Origin: Marinovum sp.
GTDB taxonomy: Bacteria; Pseudomonadota; Alphaproteobacteria; Rhodobacterales; Rhodobacteraceae
Length of the DNA: 62,569 nucleotides
Assembly: GCA_022447495.1 (NCBI GenBank)
Contig: JAKVBH010000024.1
Location: forward strand, 1-62,569
Reading direction: 5' to 3'
Position numbers and translations under genes: made by a program. The notes under the pieces are model-generated. The model was given only the letters and a program-made list of their open reading frames with translations. It ran no database searches and had not been told where the DNA came from. Shown here in pieces: positions 17,501-25,622 of this stretch. Numbering within the stretch: the stretch's first letter is position 1; every line of letters starts with the position of its first letter.

Positions 17501-18148
17501 GCGCTCGACAATCGCTATCCGTTTCAACGTAGCGCAAAGGCCGATGTGGCGATGCAGGACTTCCAAAAGCTCTTTGCGCCAGAAGGTCTTTTGGACAAGT
17601 TTTTTAACGAAAACTTGCGCGAATACGTGGACACGCGCGCGCGGCCTTGGGCCTGGAAAACCGTAAACGAAACTGATTTAGGCATCAGCCAATCAGTTCT
17701 GCAACAATTCCAATACGCCGCTGAAATTCGCCAAGCCTTCTTTGCATCTGGCCCCGCGCCGCGGATTGAATTCCAAATCACACCCGATGCGTTGGATCCC
17801 AATGCACAAGAAGTGACCTTGGAAATCGACGGTCAAGAAGTGCGTTACGCGCATTCCGTGGCCCCTCGGCCTGCTCGGATAACCTGGCCAGGCAGCGTAG
17901 GCTCTGCGCGCATCGTGCTACAACCGGCGGCTAATAATGCAGGGAATGCGATCACCAAAGATGGTCCGTGGGCGCTTTATCGGTTGTTGAGCGCGGCTGA
18001 GGTGCGACGCACCAATGTCTCAGACCGCAGCCGCGTGATCTTCCGTGTTGGTGGCCGCATCGCTCAGTTCCAGTTGCAATCCGGTTCGGTGTTCAACCCG
18101 TTCACGCTCCCTGCGCTGAGCAAGTTCAGCTGCCCGAAATCCTTCTGA
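14558..18148 (+). CDS. tssM: TssM/IcmF, T6SS membrane complex ATPase-like protein
   Basis: A 1196-residue inner membrane protein. Two membrane helices lie at about 12-34 and 50-69 and a third at about 447-468. Between them is the cytoplasmic NTPase domain with an intact Walker A, GPPGAGKT (134-141), and an IDTAGRY segment matching Walker B/G3. The long periplasmic part holds the IcmF-related and C-terminal beta domains. Length is normal for the family. It overlaps tssL (ATGA) and tagF (TGATG), so the three proteins are translationally coupled. The intact Walker A suggests nucleotide-dependent cycling, though this varies among species. Confidence 0.97.
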   Translation: MIIRMLRRFFSGIGLVITIAIAFAIAIWFLGPLIAIGENRPFDGLVAKLISVGVIAFLALLAILIILMVRARRAKAMEEDIVESVDDGDDEDDELVKAELVELKGKLKDALSALRKSKFGQRSLYELPWYVMIGPPGAGKTTAIVNSGLQFPLAESMGSEAIGGVGGTRNCDWWFTDNAVLIDTAGRYTTQDSEASEDNAGWLGFLNLLKRHRSRQPINGAILAISLSDLSNQDDATQKAHAAAIRRRLHELREKLGVRFPVYVLFTKSDLIAGFSEFFDGLGKEERGQVWGFTLPLEKLSKKKKAERSPVDSFDEEFGLLLSQVNAQSLEKMQVETDHQRRALIASFPSQVASVRSTAKSFLAEVFQDNRFEKRHLLRGVYFTSGTQEGTPIDRLMMGMARTFGIGRQAIGSGQGRGRSFFLTRLFENVIFPEAGLVSADDKVERRYRWTTRLAIAAALVVGVGMTFLWGRSYFGNQALIAEAAESVSDYAVAAEQIPAGEVADSDLELVVPALNILRDMPTNPAVTDPSPDRKLTYGLYQGKVIGNQAGQTYRAALNQHLLPRLLLRLEDQMQANINNPDFLYEVLKVYLILGQQGPMDQNLVKQWMELDWSVSYAGDGRSTLREDLRGHLNSLLSDRTDKIDLNGPLIEQIRGILGETQASERIYAGIINSSRAKKLPPWRLTDIGGPALNRAIVRNSGKPLNQGIEGIYTYDGFRNVFLDEALDVARRIQSEAWVLGPQVEGAQSDAALANLSRDVLDLYYTDFISRYDALLQDVDIIPIESLQHAVTVTNVLSGPSSPIVNILDAVSNETKLTEDRSAINAQGLAEGATVIGTAELESGLSSRSLLFLNALRSGVASDLQDGEEPAEPGQFVEDRFAWLHQMVERVDNQTSQLDLIIQNLVEVKQELEKLSFNNGAGGATSGGAIVQFQEAAKDLDGPMPRWATQITSASSGITARGTRGSIDAAWKSQVLPVCTQALDNRYPFQRSAKADVAMQDFQKLFAPEGLLDKFFNENLREYVDTRARPWAWKTVNETDLGISQSVLQQFQYAAEIRQAFFASGPAPRIEFQITPDALDPNAQEVTLEIDGQEVRYAHSVAPRPARITWPGSVGSARIVLQPAANNAGNAITKDGPWALYRLLSAAEVRRTNVSDRSRVIFRVGGRIAQFQLQSGSVFNPFTLPALSKFSCPKSF

Positions 18149-18810
18149 TGGCGGAGGGGTTCGGCGCTTTTGGGAAGATGCCCAGCCTGGGCGATTTTTT
18201 CCGCATGAACTTGTCTGCGGGGTTTGTTCAGGCGTGGGACATGTGGCTGCAATCTGGGATGGTCACGGCCAAAACCGCCCTTGGCGAGGAGTGGTCAGAC
18301 GCGTACCTTTCTGCGCCGATCTGGCGGTTTACTTTGCCAGCTGGTGTGGCCGGGTCGCATTCGATTTCGGGCGTGATGATGCCGTCAGTGGATCGCGTAG
18401 GACGGCTCTACCCTCTCACACTGGCCGCAGCGCATCACTCTGGCCAAACTGCCTTGCGCCACCTCGCCAATCGCTTGGTGTTCGAAGCCCTCGAAGAGAC
18501 CGCTCTGGCGGCGCTTGAAGACGGGGCAACCAAGGAGAACTTGGGGTATGCCCTTCAAGATCACCGCTGGATCATCCCAGAGCCTGCACCGGTCATGGGC
18601 CACACCTACGCCGGTCCTATGCCGCCTGCGCAGATACTGGCCGCGGATGTATTGGCGGCTCAACATGGCGATGCCTGTATCTGGTCGGCCTCAATGGAAG
18701 GCGACAATCGGCTTTTGGTCACGCCAGGTCTGCCTCAGGGCAACGACGTAATTGCGTTGTTCGATACTGCGGCTCCGGTCTGGTCTGCGAATGGATTGGG
18801 ACCCGTCTAA
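18148..18810 (+). CDS. tagF: TagF, post-translational repressor of T6SS
   Basis: A 220-residue protein with the family N-terminus AFGKMPSLGDFFRMNL (about 6-21) followed by WD-WLQSG. TagF proteins hold T6SS off, in some species by sequestering Fha. Here it is a stand-alone protein rather than a TagF-PppA fusion, and the PP2C phosphatase gene follows two bases later. It starts inside the tssM stop codon (TGATG). The last 70 residues carry the more variable alpha/beta half of the domain. Confidence 0.93.
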   Translation: MAEGFGAFGKMPSLGDFFRMNLSAGFVQAWDMWLQSGMVTAKTALGEEWSDAYLSAPIWRFTLPAGVAGSHSISGVMMPSVDRVGRLYPLTLAAAHHSGQTALRHLANRLVFEALEETALAALEDGATKENLGYALQDHRWIIPEPAPVMGHTYAGPMPPAQILAADVLAAQHGDACIWSASMEGDNRLLVTPGLPQGNDVIALFDTAAPVWSANGLGPV

Positions 18811-18812
18811 AC

Positions 18813-19520
18813 ATGCGACTACGCTATTCTGCGACGACCCACGTGGGCCACAAACGCAAAGTCAATGAAGACACGATCCTCGCCCTTCCAGATCAACAGA
18901 TCTTTGTGGTGAGCGATGGCATGGGAGGACATGCACGCGGCGATTATGCCTCCCAAACAGTGGTTGAAGCCGTCGCAATGTTGGACCCTGATCTTGCTCC
19001 GGCCCAGTTGATGCCTGCATTGCGCGATGCTTTGGCGCGTGCCCATGAGGTGATCCACGCCGAAGCAGAGGCGCACAGTGCCACGATCGGGGCCACAGTT
19101 GTGGCCTTCCTGGTGGCACAAGGTCATTTTGCCGCCTTTTGGGCCGGTGACAGCCGCCTCTATCGACTGCAAAACGATCAAATTGACCTGTTGACCACGG
19201 ACCATTCGGTGGTGGCCAGTTATGTGATGGCCGGTCAAATGAGCTGGGACGAAGCCGAACAACATCCGGAGAGCAACGCAATCACCCGAGCAGTGGGTGT
19301 CGGCGACGTGCTTGAGCTTGATAAAATTCGGGGTGCTCTCGTGACGGGTGATCGGTTTTTGATCTGTTCGGACGGGCTAACCAAATATGCGACTTTCAAC
19401 ATGCTCAAACGGATTTTGGGCAAAGAACCGATTGAGACCGTTGCGGAGACTCTGCTCAATGTGGCGCTCACAGGGGGCGGTCAGGACAATATCTCTATTA
19501 TCGTGATCGATGTTCTGTAA
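18813..19520 (+). CDS. pppA: PppA, PP2C-family serine/threonine phosphatase of T6SS
   Basis: A 235-residue cytoplasmic phosphatase. The PP2C metal-binding motifs are intact: NEDT near residue 22, SDGMGGHARGDYAS (about 34-47), GDSRLYRL, CSDGLTKY and the terminal GGGQDNISIIVID. Such enzymes reverse PpkA-type threonine phosphorylation and so switch T6SS off. It closes the T6SS core operon. A second PP2C with similar motifs, at 49337-50194, is paired with the kinase gene, so the window carries two phosphatases for one recognised kinase. Confidence 0.95.
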   Translation: MRLRYSATTHVGHKRKVNEDTILALPDQQIFVVSDGMGGHARGDYASQTVVEAVAMLDPDLAPAQLMPALRDALARAHEVIHAEAEAHSATIGATVVAFLVAQGHFAAFWAGDSRLYRLQNDQIDLLTTDHSVVASYVMAGQMSWDEAEQHPESNAITRAVGVGDVLELDKIRGALVTGDRFLICSDGLTKYATFNMLKRILGKEPIETVAETLLNVALTGGGQDNISIIVIDVL

Positions 19521-19534
19521 GCCACGTCCCTCTA

Positions 19535-19563
19535 TTGACAGGGCTGGTTAAAACCCTGAATTT
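19535..19563 (+). promoter_or_regulatory. Candidate promoter and overlapping small hairpin before the M15 peptidase gene
   Basis: TTGACA at 19535-19540 is followed after 17 bases by GAATTT (19558-19563), a fair -35/-10 pair 32 bases before the ATG at 19595. The same stretch can form a 5-bp CAGGG/CCCTG stem followed by AATTTT, so it could instead be a weak terminator for the T6SS operon. The sequence alone does not decide between them. Confidence 0.35.
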
Positions 19564-19594
19564 TAAGAACACTTAACCCATAGAATTTGGCGCA

Positions 19595-20494
19595 ATGGAC
19601 AATCGCATCATACCCATCATCATCGGCGCGATGTGTGCGATCATCCTGGGCGTAGGCGTGTTGCTTTTTGTGCAATTCACCGATTTTGGGAACAGCGACG
19701 GTGGTCCTATAGTCTATGAGCAAGACCCCGAAGGTGGTACCTTTGCTGGCCCTGCTATTGATAGCGGTGCCCGGATCGAGATCGAAGGCCTGCGCAGTCA
19801 GATTGAATCGCTCCAAACCCAAGTGTCTCGGCTCGAACAAGAGCTCGCCAAAGTGGCCGCTGCTGCGGAGCGCGTGACTGCCGCGCCGGATGTGACGGGC
19901 CCAAGTGGTGAGGACGCATTCATCCGTGATGGGCCGAACCAGATCATTGATGCCTACGCTCAAGTCGTATTGATCGCCAATCGACGCAACGTGAACTCAG
20001 GGCTCAACATCGCGTCCCCCTCGTATCTTGAAGGCGTGTTTGGCAAGCCCCGTGCGAACCTGACCGATCGCTGTCAGGGTATGACCAACGCTCGGCTGCG
20101 GGAAAAACTTGTGACAGAACAGGTTGGCCCTGTCCGCGTGCGAATGCAGCAACCCGCAATCGACAGCCTCCGGCGTGTGTTTGAAAAGATCAAACAAACC
20201 GACCCTGATCTGCACGACCGCATCAACACCGCAGGCGCGCTTTGTGTGCGTCATATCCGCGGTGCGCCGGGACGGACATCAACCCACGCCTTTGGCCTGT
20301 CGCTTGATCTCAACATCGATGGCCAATTGGATCGCTTGGGCGACGGCAAGACTCAGCTGGGCCTGACGATCCTTGCGGATTTCTTTAAAAACGAAGGCTG
20401 GTACTGGGGTGCAGGTTTCTCACGTGAAGATAGCATGCATTTCGAAGTTAGCCGCAACTTGGTCGAACAGTGGATTTCCGAAGGAAAGCTATGA
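19595..20494 (+). CDS. Membrane-anchored M15-family (VanY/DacB-like) peptidase
   Basis: A 299-residue protein with an N-terminal membrane helix (about 7-27), a coiled-coil segment (about 60-95), and a C-terminal M15 metallopeptidase domain. Zinc ligand candidates are intact: H231 and D238 in STHAFGLSLDLN and H282 in SMHFEVS, with the usual WYWGAGF before the last histidine. M15 enzymes cut D-Ala bonds or cross-links in peptidoglycan, here in the periplasm. It follows pppA by 74 bases and overlaps the next gene (ATGA). A role in opening the cell wall for T6SS assembly is possible; a housekeeping carboxypeptidase role is equally so. Confidence 0.85.
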   Translation: MDNRIIPIIIGAMCAIILGVGVLLFVQFTDFGNSDGGPIVYEQDPEGGTFAGPAIDSGARIEIEGLRSQIESLQTQVSRLEQELAKVAAAAERVTAAPDVTGPSGEDAFIRDGPNQIIDAYAQVVLIANRRNVNSGLNIASPSYLEGVFGKPRANLTDRCQGMTNARLREKLVTEQVGPVRVRMQQPAIDSLRRVFEKIKQTDPDLHDRINTAGALCVRHIRGAPGRTSTHAFGLSLDLNIDGQLDRLGDGKTQLGLTILADFFKNEGWYWGAGFSREDSMHFEVSRNLVEQWISEGKL

Positions 20495-21546
20495 TGCAGG
20501 CCTTTAAAGAGGCCCGGGTTATCCAAGCCAAGATGTCGAGCATCGCAGCTGACCTCGGACGCAACATGGCGGTGCCTGCGGATCGGCGTGACGCAGAGGC
20601 GATCGGGACCTATTGGGGTCTCATCGACAGCCAACGACCAAAACTATCCTCTCTCTACCGCACGATGCGCAAATTGGAGGTAAAGCCACGCAAAGGGCTT
20701 TTGCGTTCTGAAGCGGAAGCGCAAAAAACGATGCAACGCGATGTGAAAGACCTCGGAAAACGCATGCGTCTGTGGGATGACATGTCCGCGCTGGTGGCGC
20801 GGCATATCTCACCCGAACCCAACCCCTTAAGTTTCAATGTGCCTGATGCGGGAGACGATGGCCTCCTCAACCTTTTTCATAACGCGCTTTTTCGACTGGC
20901 GAATCCCAATGGGCAATCCCAAAACGCAGAGGACTTTGGTTGCTTTCCAGACATCCCTGTGGCGTTGCCTGCGTTTCGCGACCTCTGTCGCGTGGTATAT
21001 CGCCTTCTTTTGGTGCAAGGGCGGGCGGACACTGCGCGCTTCTTGGATGTGGGCTGTGGGGGAGGGGCAAAAGTTCTGGCGGCAAGCCATTTCTTTCCGG
21101 GTTGCGATGGGCTTGATTATGACGCGTCCTATGTCGACGCCGCCCAGCGGATGTTCTACCTAACCGGCTCCACATCTTGCCGTGCATTCGCGGCGGACGG
21201 CATCACCTATTCCAACTATGCTCACTACGACATCATATATTTTTATCGCCCCATGCGCGACGATGCGCTACTGCAGAAAATGGAGCAACAGATCTTTGCG
21301 ACGGCCAAGCCAGGCGCGTTGATCCTGGCAGTTTACGACGGCTGGCTGCGTCCGCGCGACGGACTTGACGCGGTCAATGTCATGGGGCCTATCTTTCTTG
21401 CCCACGGCACAGAGCAGGACGCGGCAACGTTGTTGGACAATGCGATGTACACAGACACGCGTTTGATCACTCGAAGCCGTGACAAGCCATATGATGTTGG
21501 CTTTTGGGAACCAATCCTCGACGCTGCGACCTACAATGCCAGATAA
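20491..21546 (+). CDS. Class I SAM-dependent methyltransferase
   Basis: A 351-residue protein. The Rossmann motif I is RFLDVGCGGGAK at about 190-201, and the rest of the fold follows with a DIIYFYRP segment at motif IV. The N-terminal about 150 residues are helical and not recognised, perhaps a substrate-binding or partner-binding part. The start chosen is the ATG at 20491, which overlaps the stop of the peptidase gene (ATGA); a GTG at 20470 is in frame but less likely. The substrate is unknown. Coupling to a cell-wall peptidase makes an envelope substrate conceivable but unproven. Confidence 0.8.
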   Translation: MMQAFKEARVIQAKMSSIAADLGRNMAVPADRRDAEAIGTYWGLIDSQRPKLSSLYRTMRKLEVKPRKGLLRSEAEAQKTMQRDVKDLGKRMRLWDDMSALVARHISPEPNPLSFNVPDAGDDGLLNLFHNALFRLANPNGQSQNAEDFGCFPDIPVALPAFRDLCRVVYRLLLVQGRADTARFLDVGCGGGAKVLAASHFFPGCDGLDYDASYVDAAQRMFYLTGSTSCRAFAADGITYSNYAHYDIIYFYRPMRDDALLQKMEQQIFATAKPGALILAVYDGWLRPRDGLDAVNVMGPIFLAHGTEQDAATLLDNAMYTDTRLITRSRDKPYDVGFWEPILDAATYNAR

Positions 21547-21570
21547 AATCAGATAGGAGCCGGTGCGCCC

Positions 21571-22437
21571 ATGAGCATCCAGATCAGCATCATTGGCCAA
21601 GGCGCATTTGGTCATGCATTGAACGCGGTCTATCGCGCGGCGGATATGCCTGTGGACCACTTCGGGCGGCGATTTCCCAAGGATACTCCTGGTGAGTTCA
21701 TATTTCTTGCTGTTCCGACAAGTTCTCTCAAGGATGTCCTCGAACGCCTGCGTCCTGGCAAAGAGCAAGTCTTGGTGCTTTGCTGCAAAGGCATTTTGCC
21801 CTCTGGCGAGATGCCTTCATCCTGCGTGCCAGATCTGCACAATTGGGCCGTCCTAAGCGGGCCCGGTTTCGCTGACGAATTGGCACAGGGGCTTCCCACG
21901 GTACATTCATTGGCTACCCATTCGGGACAAGCGGCCACATTCGCAGAGCAATTGAGCACAAAATCACTCCGGCTTTACTGGTCCGACGATCCTGACGGAA
22001 CCCAAGTCTGCGGTGCGTTCAAGAACGTGCTCGCAATCGCTGCGGGCATCGCTGACGGGCTTGGTCTGGGCGAGAATGCCCGGGCCGCCCTTCTGGTGCG
22101 CGGCGCAGCAGAATTGCGCCATGTCATCACACATTGGGGTGGGCGCGAGGATACGATCTGGTCACCTGCGGGGTTGGGCGATCTGTCTTTGACATGCAAT
22201 TCACCCAAGAGCCGCAACTTTCGATTTGGCCAAATGTTGGCCGCACAATCGGATGTCGGCGACGCCTTGGCCCGTTTGGGGACAGTCGAAGGCTTGCATT
22301 CGATTTCAGGCCTTCGTGACGTGATGCATACTCTAGATTTGCCGATCACGCGGGCGTTGATGGCGGTTGTCGATGGCAACATCTCGCCTGCTGATGCGGT
22401 GGCGACGCTTATGATGCGTGCGACTAAACCAGCTTAG
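21571..22437 (+). CDS. GpsA-like NAD(P)-dependent glycerol-3-phosphate dehydrogenase paralogue
   Basis: A 288-residue protein of the GpsA family, which reduces dihydroxyacetone phosphate to glycerol 3-phosphate for lipids. It has the N-terminal nucleotide site IIGQGAFGHAL (7-17), the SGPGFADELAQG segment and the catalytic-lysine region GAFKNVLAIAAGIADGLGLG (about 148-167), then AGLGDLSLTC. It is shorter than typical GpsA (about 320-340), mainly because the beta-strand region after the first motif is compact. It is preceded by a good TAGGAG ribosome site. Its place between T6SS-linked genes suggests a specialised paralogue; whether it is the main GpsA cannot be told from the window. Confidence 0.82.
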   Translation: MSIQISIIGQGAFGHALNAVYRAADMPVDHFGRRFPKDTPGEFIFLAVPTSSLKDVLERLRPGKEQVLVLCCKGILPSGEMPSSCVPDLHNWAVLSGPGFADELAQGLPTVHSLATHSGQAATFAEQLSTKSLRLYWSDDPDGTQVCGAFKNVLAIAAGIADGLGLGENARAALLVRGAAELRHVITHWGGREDTIWSPAGLGDLSLTCNSPKSRNFRFGQMLAAQSDVGDALARLGTVEGLHSISGLRDVMHTLDLPITRALMAVVDGNISPADAVATLMMRATKPA

Positions 22438-22454
22438 AATCTAACAGTTTTGAC

Positions 22455-23240
22455 TTAGCGAAATACACCTGTTCCCGTTCCCGAACGGCGCCGCGTGCCT
22501 GAAGACGTGTCTGCCGGTCCGGATTGAGGTGTGGTGGCGGCCGGTGCTCTGGTCGTAGTGCTGACCGTATTTCTGACGCGCGTTGCCCCAGGACAAGCCA
22601 CGTCGCCCCAACGAAGGATGAATCGAAAGAGTTCGTTCGACGGTTGCCTGTCAGGAAAGCGTTGCCGGAAATTCACCGGATCTCCAAGAATGTCTGGCAC
22701 TTTCAAAGTCGACAGATACCGCTCAACTGATCCGGCGGAACCGCCGCCCCAAATGCCGTCAATTGTCGATCTGTAGCAATTCATACGCTGCAAATCCGTT
22801 TGAAGTGCGACGTTCAACTCTGCTGGTGGTGGATCGAGATGCCCCTCTTGAATCAATTGAAAAAGCAAATTGGGATCGCTGTCCCTCAACGCCTCGCGGG
22901 CGGCCACGTCTTGCCAGGAAAAGCCGAACTGATCGATCGTTGCCGGTAAGAGACTGGTGATCCCATAAGCGTCCTCTGTGCCGGGACTTACAAGACCCAA
23001 CACGAGAGAGGGTCGGGGCATCCCACGGGGAGTCCGCAATGCCGTGCGTTCAGGTGGGCCCAAAGAGACGATGGCTGGGGTGTCCCTCGGCGAATAGGCC
23101 GCGATGATCACCAAAGGCTGGTCGCCAACGCCCGCCGTATCGAGAACGATCGGTGCGGCGTCGAAGGATTGGCCCATCGCTGAACCCGAGAACAAAGTGG
23201 TCGCAGTGGCGGATATGGCGAGGGCGAACATCAGATGCAT
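22455..23240 (-). CDS. Secreted protein with peptidoglycan-binding-like segment (copy 2 of a tandem pair)
   Basis: A 261-residue protein with a signal peptide (hydrophobic to about residue 22, AMGQ cleavage region). The middle contains LQRMNCYRSTIDGIWGGGS, which resembles the repeat of PG_binding_1 domains (L-x-C-Y-x-x-x-I-D-G-I-W-G). The C-terminal 55 residues are Ser/Thr/Arg-rich, probably disordered, and end in GTGVFR. It is a clear paralogue of the gene just upstream (23249-24055), from which it is separated by eight bases, so the two form a minus-strand operon converging on the gpsA-like gene. Function is unknown; binding cell wall in the periplasm is a reasonable guess. Confidence 0.75.
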   Translation of the reverse strand: MHLMFALAISATATTLFSGSAMGQSFDAAPIVLDTAGVGDQPLVIIAAYSPRDTPAIVSLGPPERTALRTPRGMPRPSLVLGLVSPGTEDAYGITSLLPATIDQFGFSWQDVAAREALRDSDPNLLFQLIQEGHLDPPPAELNVALQTDLQRMNCYRSTIDGIWGGGSAGSVERYLSTLKVPDILGDPVNFRQRFPDRQPSNELFRFILRWGDVACPGATRVRNTVSTTTRAPAATTPQSGPADTSSGTRRRSGTGTGVFR

Positions 23241-23248
23241 TTTGAGTT

Positions 23249-24055
23249 TCAGCGGAAGACGCCGGTTCCCGTGGCTCGGCGGCGGTTTGTTGTCGTCCCG
23301 GAGGAGGACGAGCCAGAATTGCTCGACGCGCCGCTAGACGTCGAACGCGTGGTCGACGTTGCAGTGGCCCGGTTGGTGGTGGTTCCCGTCGACCGGTTCG
23401 TTGCGGCTGGTGTGGCGACGACGCAGCGCACATCTTCGTTGATGATGATCACCCGAAAGAGGCCGTTGGTAGGCTCCTGATCAGGCCAACTCGCACCGCT
23501 CTCAGAGGCGTCAAAATACTCACGCACGGACCGCCGAGAGCCGTTGCCCCAAACCCCGTCAATTCCTGAGCGGTAGCAATTCATCCGCGACAAATCTGTT
23601 TGGATCGCCCGGTTCAATTGATCCCCAGGTGGATCGATGTGTCCGCCATTAACCAGTTTCGCAAAGAGTTCCGGATCGCTCTCGCGCAGCGCATTGCGGC
23701 TTTCGAGATCGTCCCAGGTGAAGCCATATTGCGAGACCGTTTCGGGCAGGAGACCTTCGATCCCAAATGCATCCTCTTGGCCCGGCGCGATGCGGCCCAG
23801 AATGATGGATGGCTGAGCTTGCCCCTCTTCAATACGTAGGGCGGCGCGTTCTGCTCTTCCCGTGCCAAGGATCGCTGGTTGCGCCAAGGGTTGATACGCG
23901 GCGATCACCAAAAGGTCGTCATCGTCTACATCTTCGATGTCAAGAACGATTGGCGATATCTCCAGGCTCTGGGCCGAAGCGGGCGGGCTTGCCGCGGCCA
24001 TCAGACCGACCGAGATCACACTCATCGCAATCGATTTAAACGGATTTATCTGCAT
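23249..24055 (-). CDS. Secreted protein with peptidoglycan-binding-like segment (copy 1 of a tandem pair)
   Basis: A 268-residue protein from the ATG at 24055, chosen because it gives a clean signal peptide (residues about 1-28, ending near PASAQ); the frame stays open upstream. It shares with the next gene the APIVLD/SPIVLD start, a segment LLPETVSQYGFTWDDL, and the LSRMNCYRSGIDGVWGNGS repeat resembling PG_binding_1. The C-terminal 75 residues are Ser/Thr/Gly/Arg-rich and end in ATGTGVFR, the same tail as its paralogue. The pair arose by tandem duplication and has since diverged to well under half identity. No enzyme motif is seen. Confidence 0.75.
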   Translation of the reverse strand: MQINPFKSIAMSVISVGLMAAASPPASAQSLEISPIVLDIEDVDDDDLLVIAAYQPLAQPAILGTGRAERAALRIEEGQAQPSIILGRIAPGQEDAFGIEGLLPETVSQYGFTWDDLESRNALRESDPELFAKLVNGGHIDPPGDQLNRAIQTDLSRMNCYRSGIDGVWGNGSRRSVREYFDASESGASWPDQEPTNGLFRVIIINEDVRCVVATPAATNRSTGTTTNRATATSTTRSTSSGASSNSGSSSSGTTTNRRRATGTGVFR

Positions 24056-24392
24056 AAAAGTCCTGCGGAGCACATAATGGTCAAACGCCTTATTATAAGG
24101 GTAGCGCGGCCATAACACGATATCAATCGTTGCAGCTGTTCTGACCAGAATAGCGCGAAGACTGGCATATCCAAATTTTTGCGGCTGCTGTTGCCACATT
24201 TTCGCCGTATTTCAGGCCTCCGATGACAATTCAGCGAAAATCTGACATATTTTGGCGCCCAAATCGCGCCCCATGATGTGGTTATGCAAAAAGGCCACAC
24301 CGGATGTGGTATCATGAGGCCCGCCACAACATCGCCTAAATTGCGGGCCAAACCCATCATCAAGAAACATGTGAAAAAGGTAGACTGGCAGT
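24056..24392. other. Intergenic region with an inverted repeat between divergent secreted-protein genes
   Basis: This 337-base divergent region is relatively AT-rich. It contains a perfect 7-bp inverted repeat, GGCCCGC at 24318-24324 and GCGGGCC at 24343-24349, spaced by 18 bases, 44 bases before the plus-strand start. It could be an operator or a leader hairpin. No gene or RNA was recognised. Promoters in both directions are expected here but no strong consensus pair was found. Confidence 0.4.
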
Positions 24393-24785
24393 ATGAAAAA
24401 TACATGGATCCTCGCCATGAGTGCTATGGGCGCTTTGACTTTATCGAGTGCCACAAGTGCTGGATCGCTTGAGAAGCCAGGTCCTACCAGCCAAATCGTG
24501 TACCCTGATGGGGCCGTTATGACACGACAGGTGATACTGTCTGATATCATTGGCCAATCCGCCCGCACTGAAACGGTGTTGGAGACACAGACAACCACCG
24601 AAGCGAACACGCAGACCAAGCGTCGTTGGGGCCTTGGCTCTGTCCTGCGTAGTACACTTGGACCACGGCCGTCTGCCGCTACCCGTCCAACAGCCGTCTT
24701 TCCACAGGCGCGCGCGCAAAATACGGGGCCACAGCGTGGCATATTGCGTTCGCGCTTCGGGATCAGCCACGGCACTTTCCGCTAA
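24393..24785 (+). CDS. Small secreted protein with arginine-rich tail
   Basis: A 130-residue protein with a signal peptide (about 1-23, SATSAGS). The mature part is Thr- and Arg-rich with no cysteine and no recognised domain. It ends in SHGTFR, close to the GTGVFR ends of the two secreted paralogues on the opposite strand, which suggests a shared C-terminal sorting or interaction tail. A purine-rich AAAGGTAG precedes the ATG. Function unknown. Confidence 0.6.
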   Translation: MKNTWILAMSAMGALTLSSATSAGSLEKPGPTSQIVYPDGAVMTRQVILSDIIGQSARTETVLETQTTTEANTQTKRRWGLGSVLRSTLGPRPSAATRPTAVFPQARAQNTGPQRGILRSRFGISHGTFR

Positions 24786-25196
24786 ACCCTCTAATAGTCG
24801 CACGGTGAGCTGGGGCGGACAGTCGGTGATCGGCGGTTCGCACAGATGCCTTTGGGCTTTCAAAAGCGGTGTCGCCGCCTCGACTGCTCTTTTGAATTTT
24901 CAAAACATCGCGCCACCCAGCAGCCTGTTGACTGTATGTAATCGCAATGGTTGCTACTCAGAACAGCGCCTGAAAATGCGTCTTATGAAAATGTGGGTTT
25001 GAGAAGTCAGGCGAGCAACAAGACCCAAACGGTGAATGGGTAGGCGTCAACCAGGTCAAACTATAGCACTCACGGGTGGCTCGCTGTGTCGCCCAATATG
25101 ACCCAAGCAAGCCCGGCAATCCTCATTCAACGGTTGACTTGATCCCGGCCAACCTTCCTTATGAGCACGACATTATTGAACTTATTGGGGGGCAGA
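24786..25196. other. Intergenic region, nothing recognised
   Basis: A 411-base stretch between two secreted-protein genes. I see no convincing coding frame, RNA gene or repeat. It probably holds the promoter of the ExbB-ExbD operon, but no strong consensus pair was identified. Confidence 0.4.
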
Positions 25197-25622
25197 ATGC
25201 CGCGCGCGTTGTTTGCAATTGTCGCAGTACTTATGTCGTTGACACAAAGTGCAGCCGCACAAGATACGTCTAAACTCATGGTCGAATTGAACCGAAGCAC
25301 CGATGCAGGCGAAGGCGTCTGTCAGGTAATTTTCGTGGGTCGCAACGACCTGGGGCAGCCCTTCAACGAAATCACTCTGCGCTTGGCGGTTTTCGATGCA
25401 GAGGGCATTTTCCAAAACATGCTTGCACTCCCCTTGGGTCAATTGAGCGCGGATCACCGCAAAATCGCGCGCTTCAACCTACCGTCGGAATGCGCGGCCA
25501 TTTCCGAAATTGTTGTGAATGATGTGGCTGCCTGCATATTACCGGGTGGTGAGGATATAAGTGGTGAATGCCTCGACAAACTTGAGGTATCGTCTCGCTC
25601 CGATATTGCATTCGGCCTCTAA
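25197..25622 (+). CDS. Small periplasmic protein heading the ExbB/ExbD operon
   Basis: A 141-residue protein with a clear signal peptide (MPRALFAIVAVLMSLTQSAAA). The start at 25197 was chosen over an in-frame ATG at 25161 because it follows a GGGGGG ribosome site and begins the signal peptide directly. The mature part has four cysteines (in VCQV, ECAA, ACIL and GECLD), likely two disulfides, and a beta-rich look. The stop overlaps the ATG of the proton channel gene (TAATG), so it is an integral operon member. It may be a periplasmic partner of the motor; the family is not recognised. Confidence 0.7.
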   Translation: MPRALFAIVAVLMSLTQSAAAQDTSKLMVELNRSTDAGEGVCQVIFVGRNDLGQPFNEITLRLAVFDAEGIFQNMLALPLGQLSADHRKIARFNLPSECAAISEIVVNDVAACILPGGEDISGECLDKLEVSSRSDIAFGL

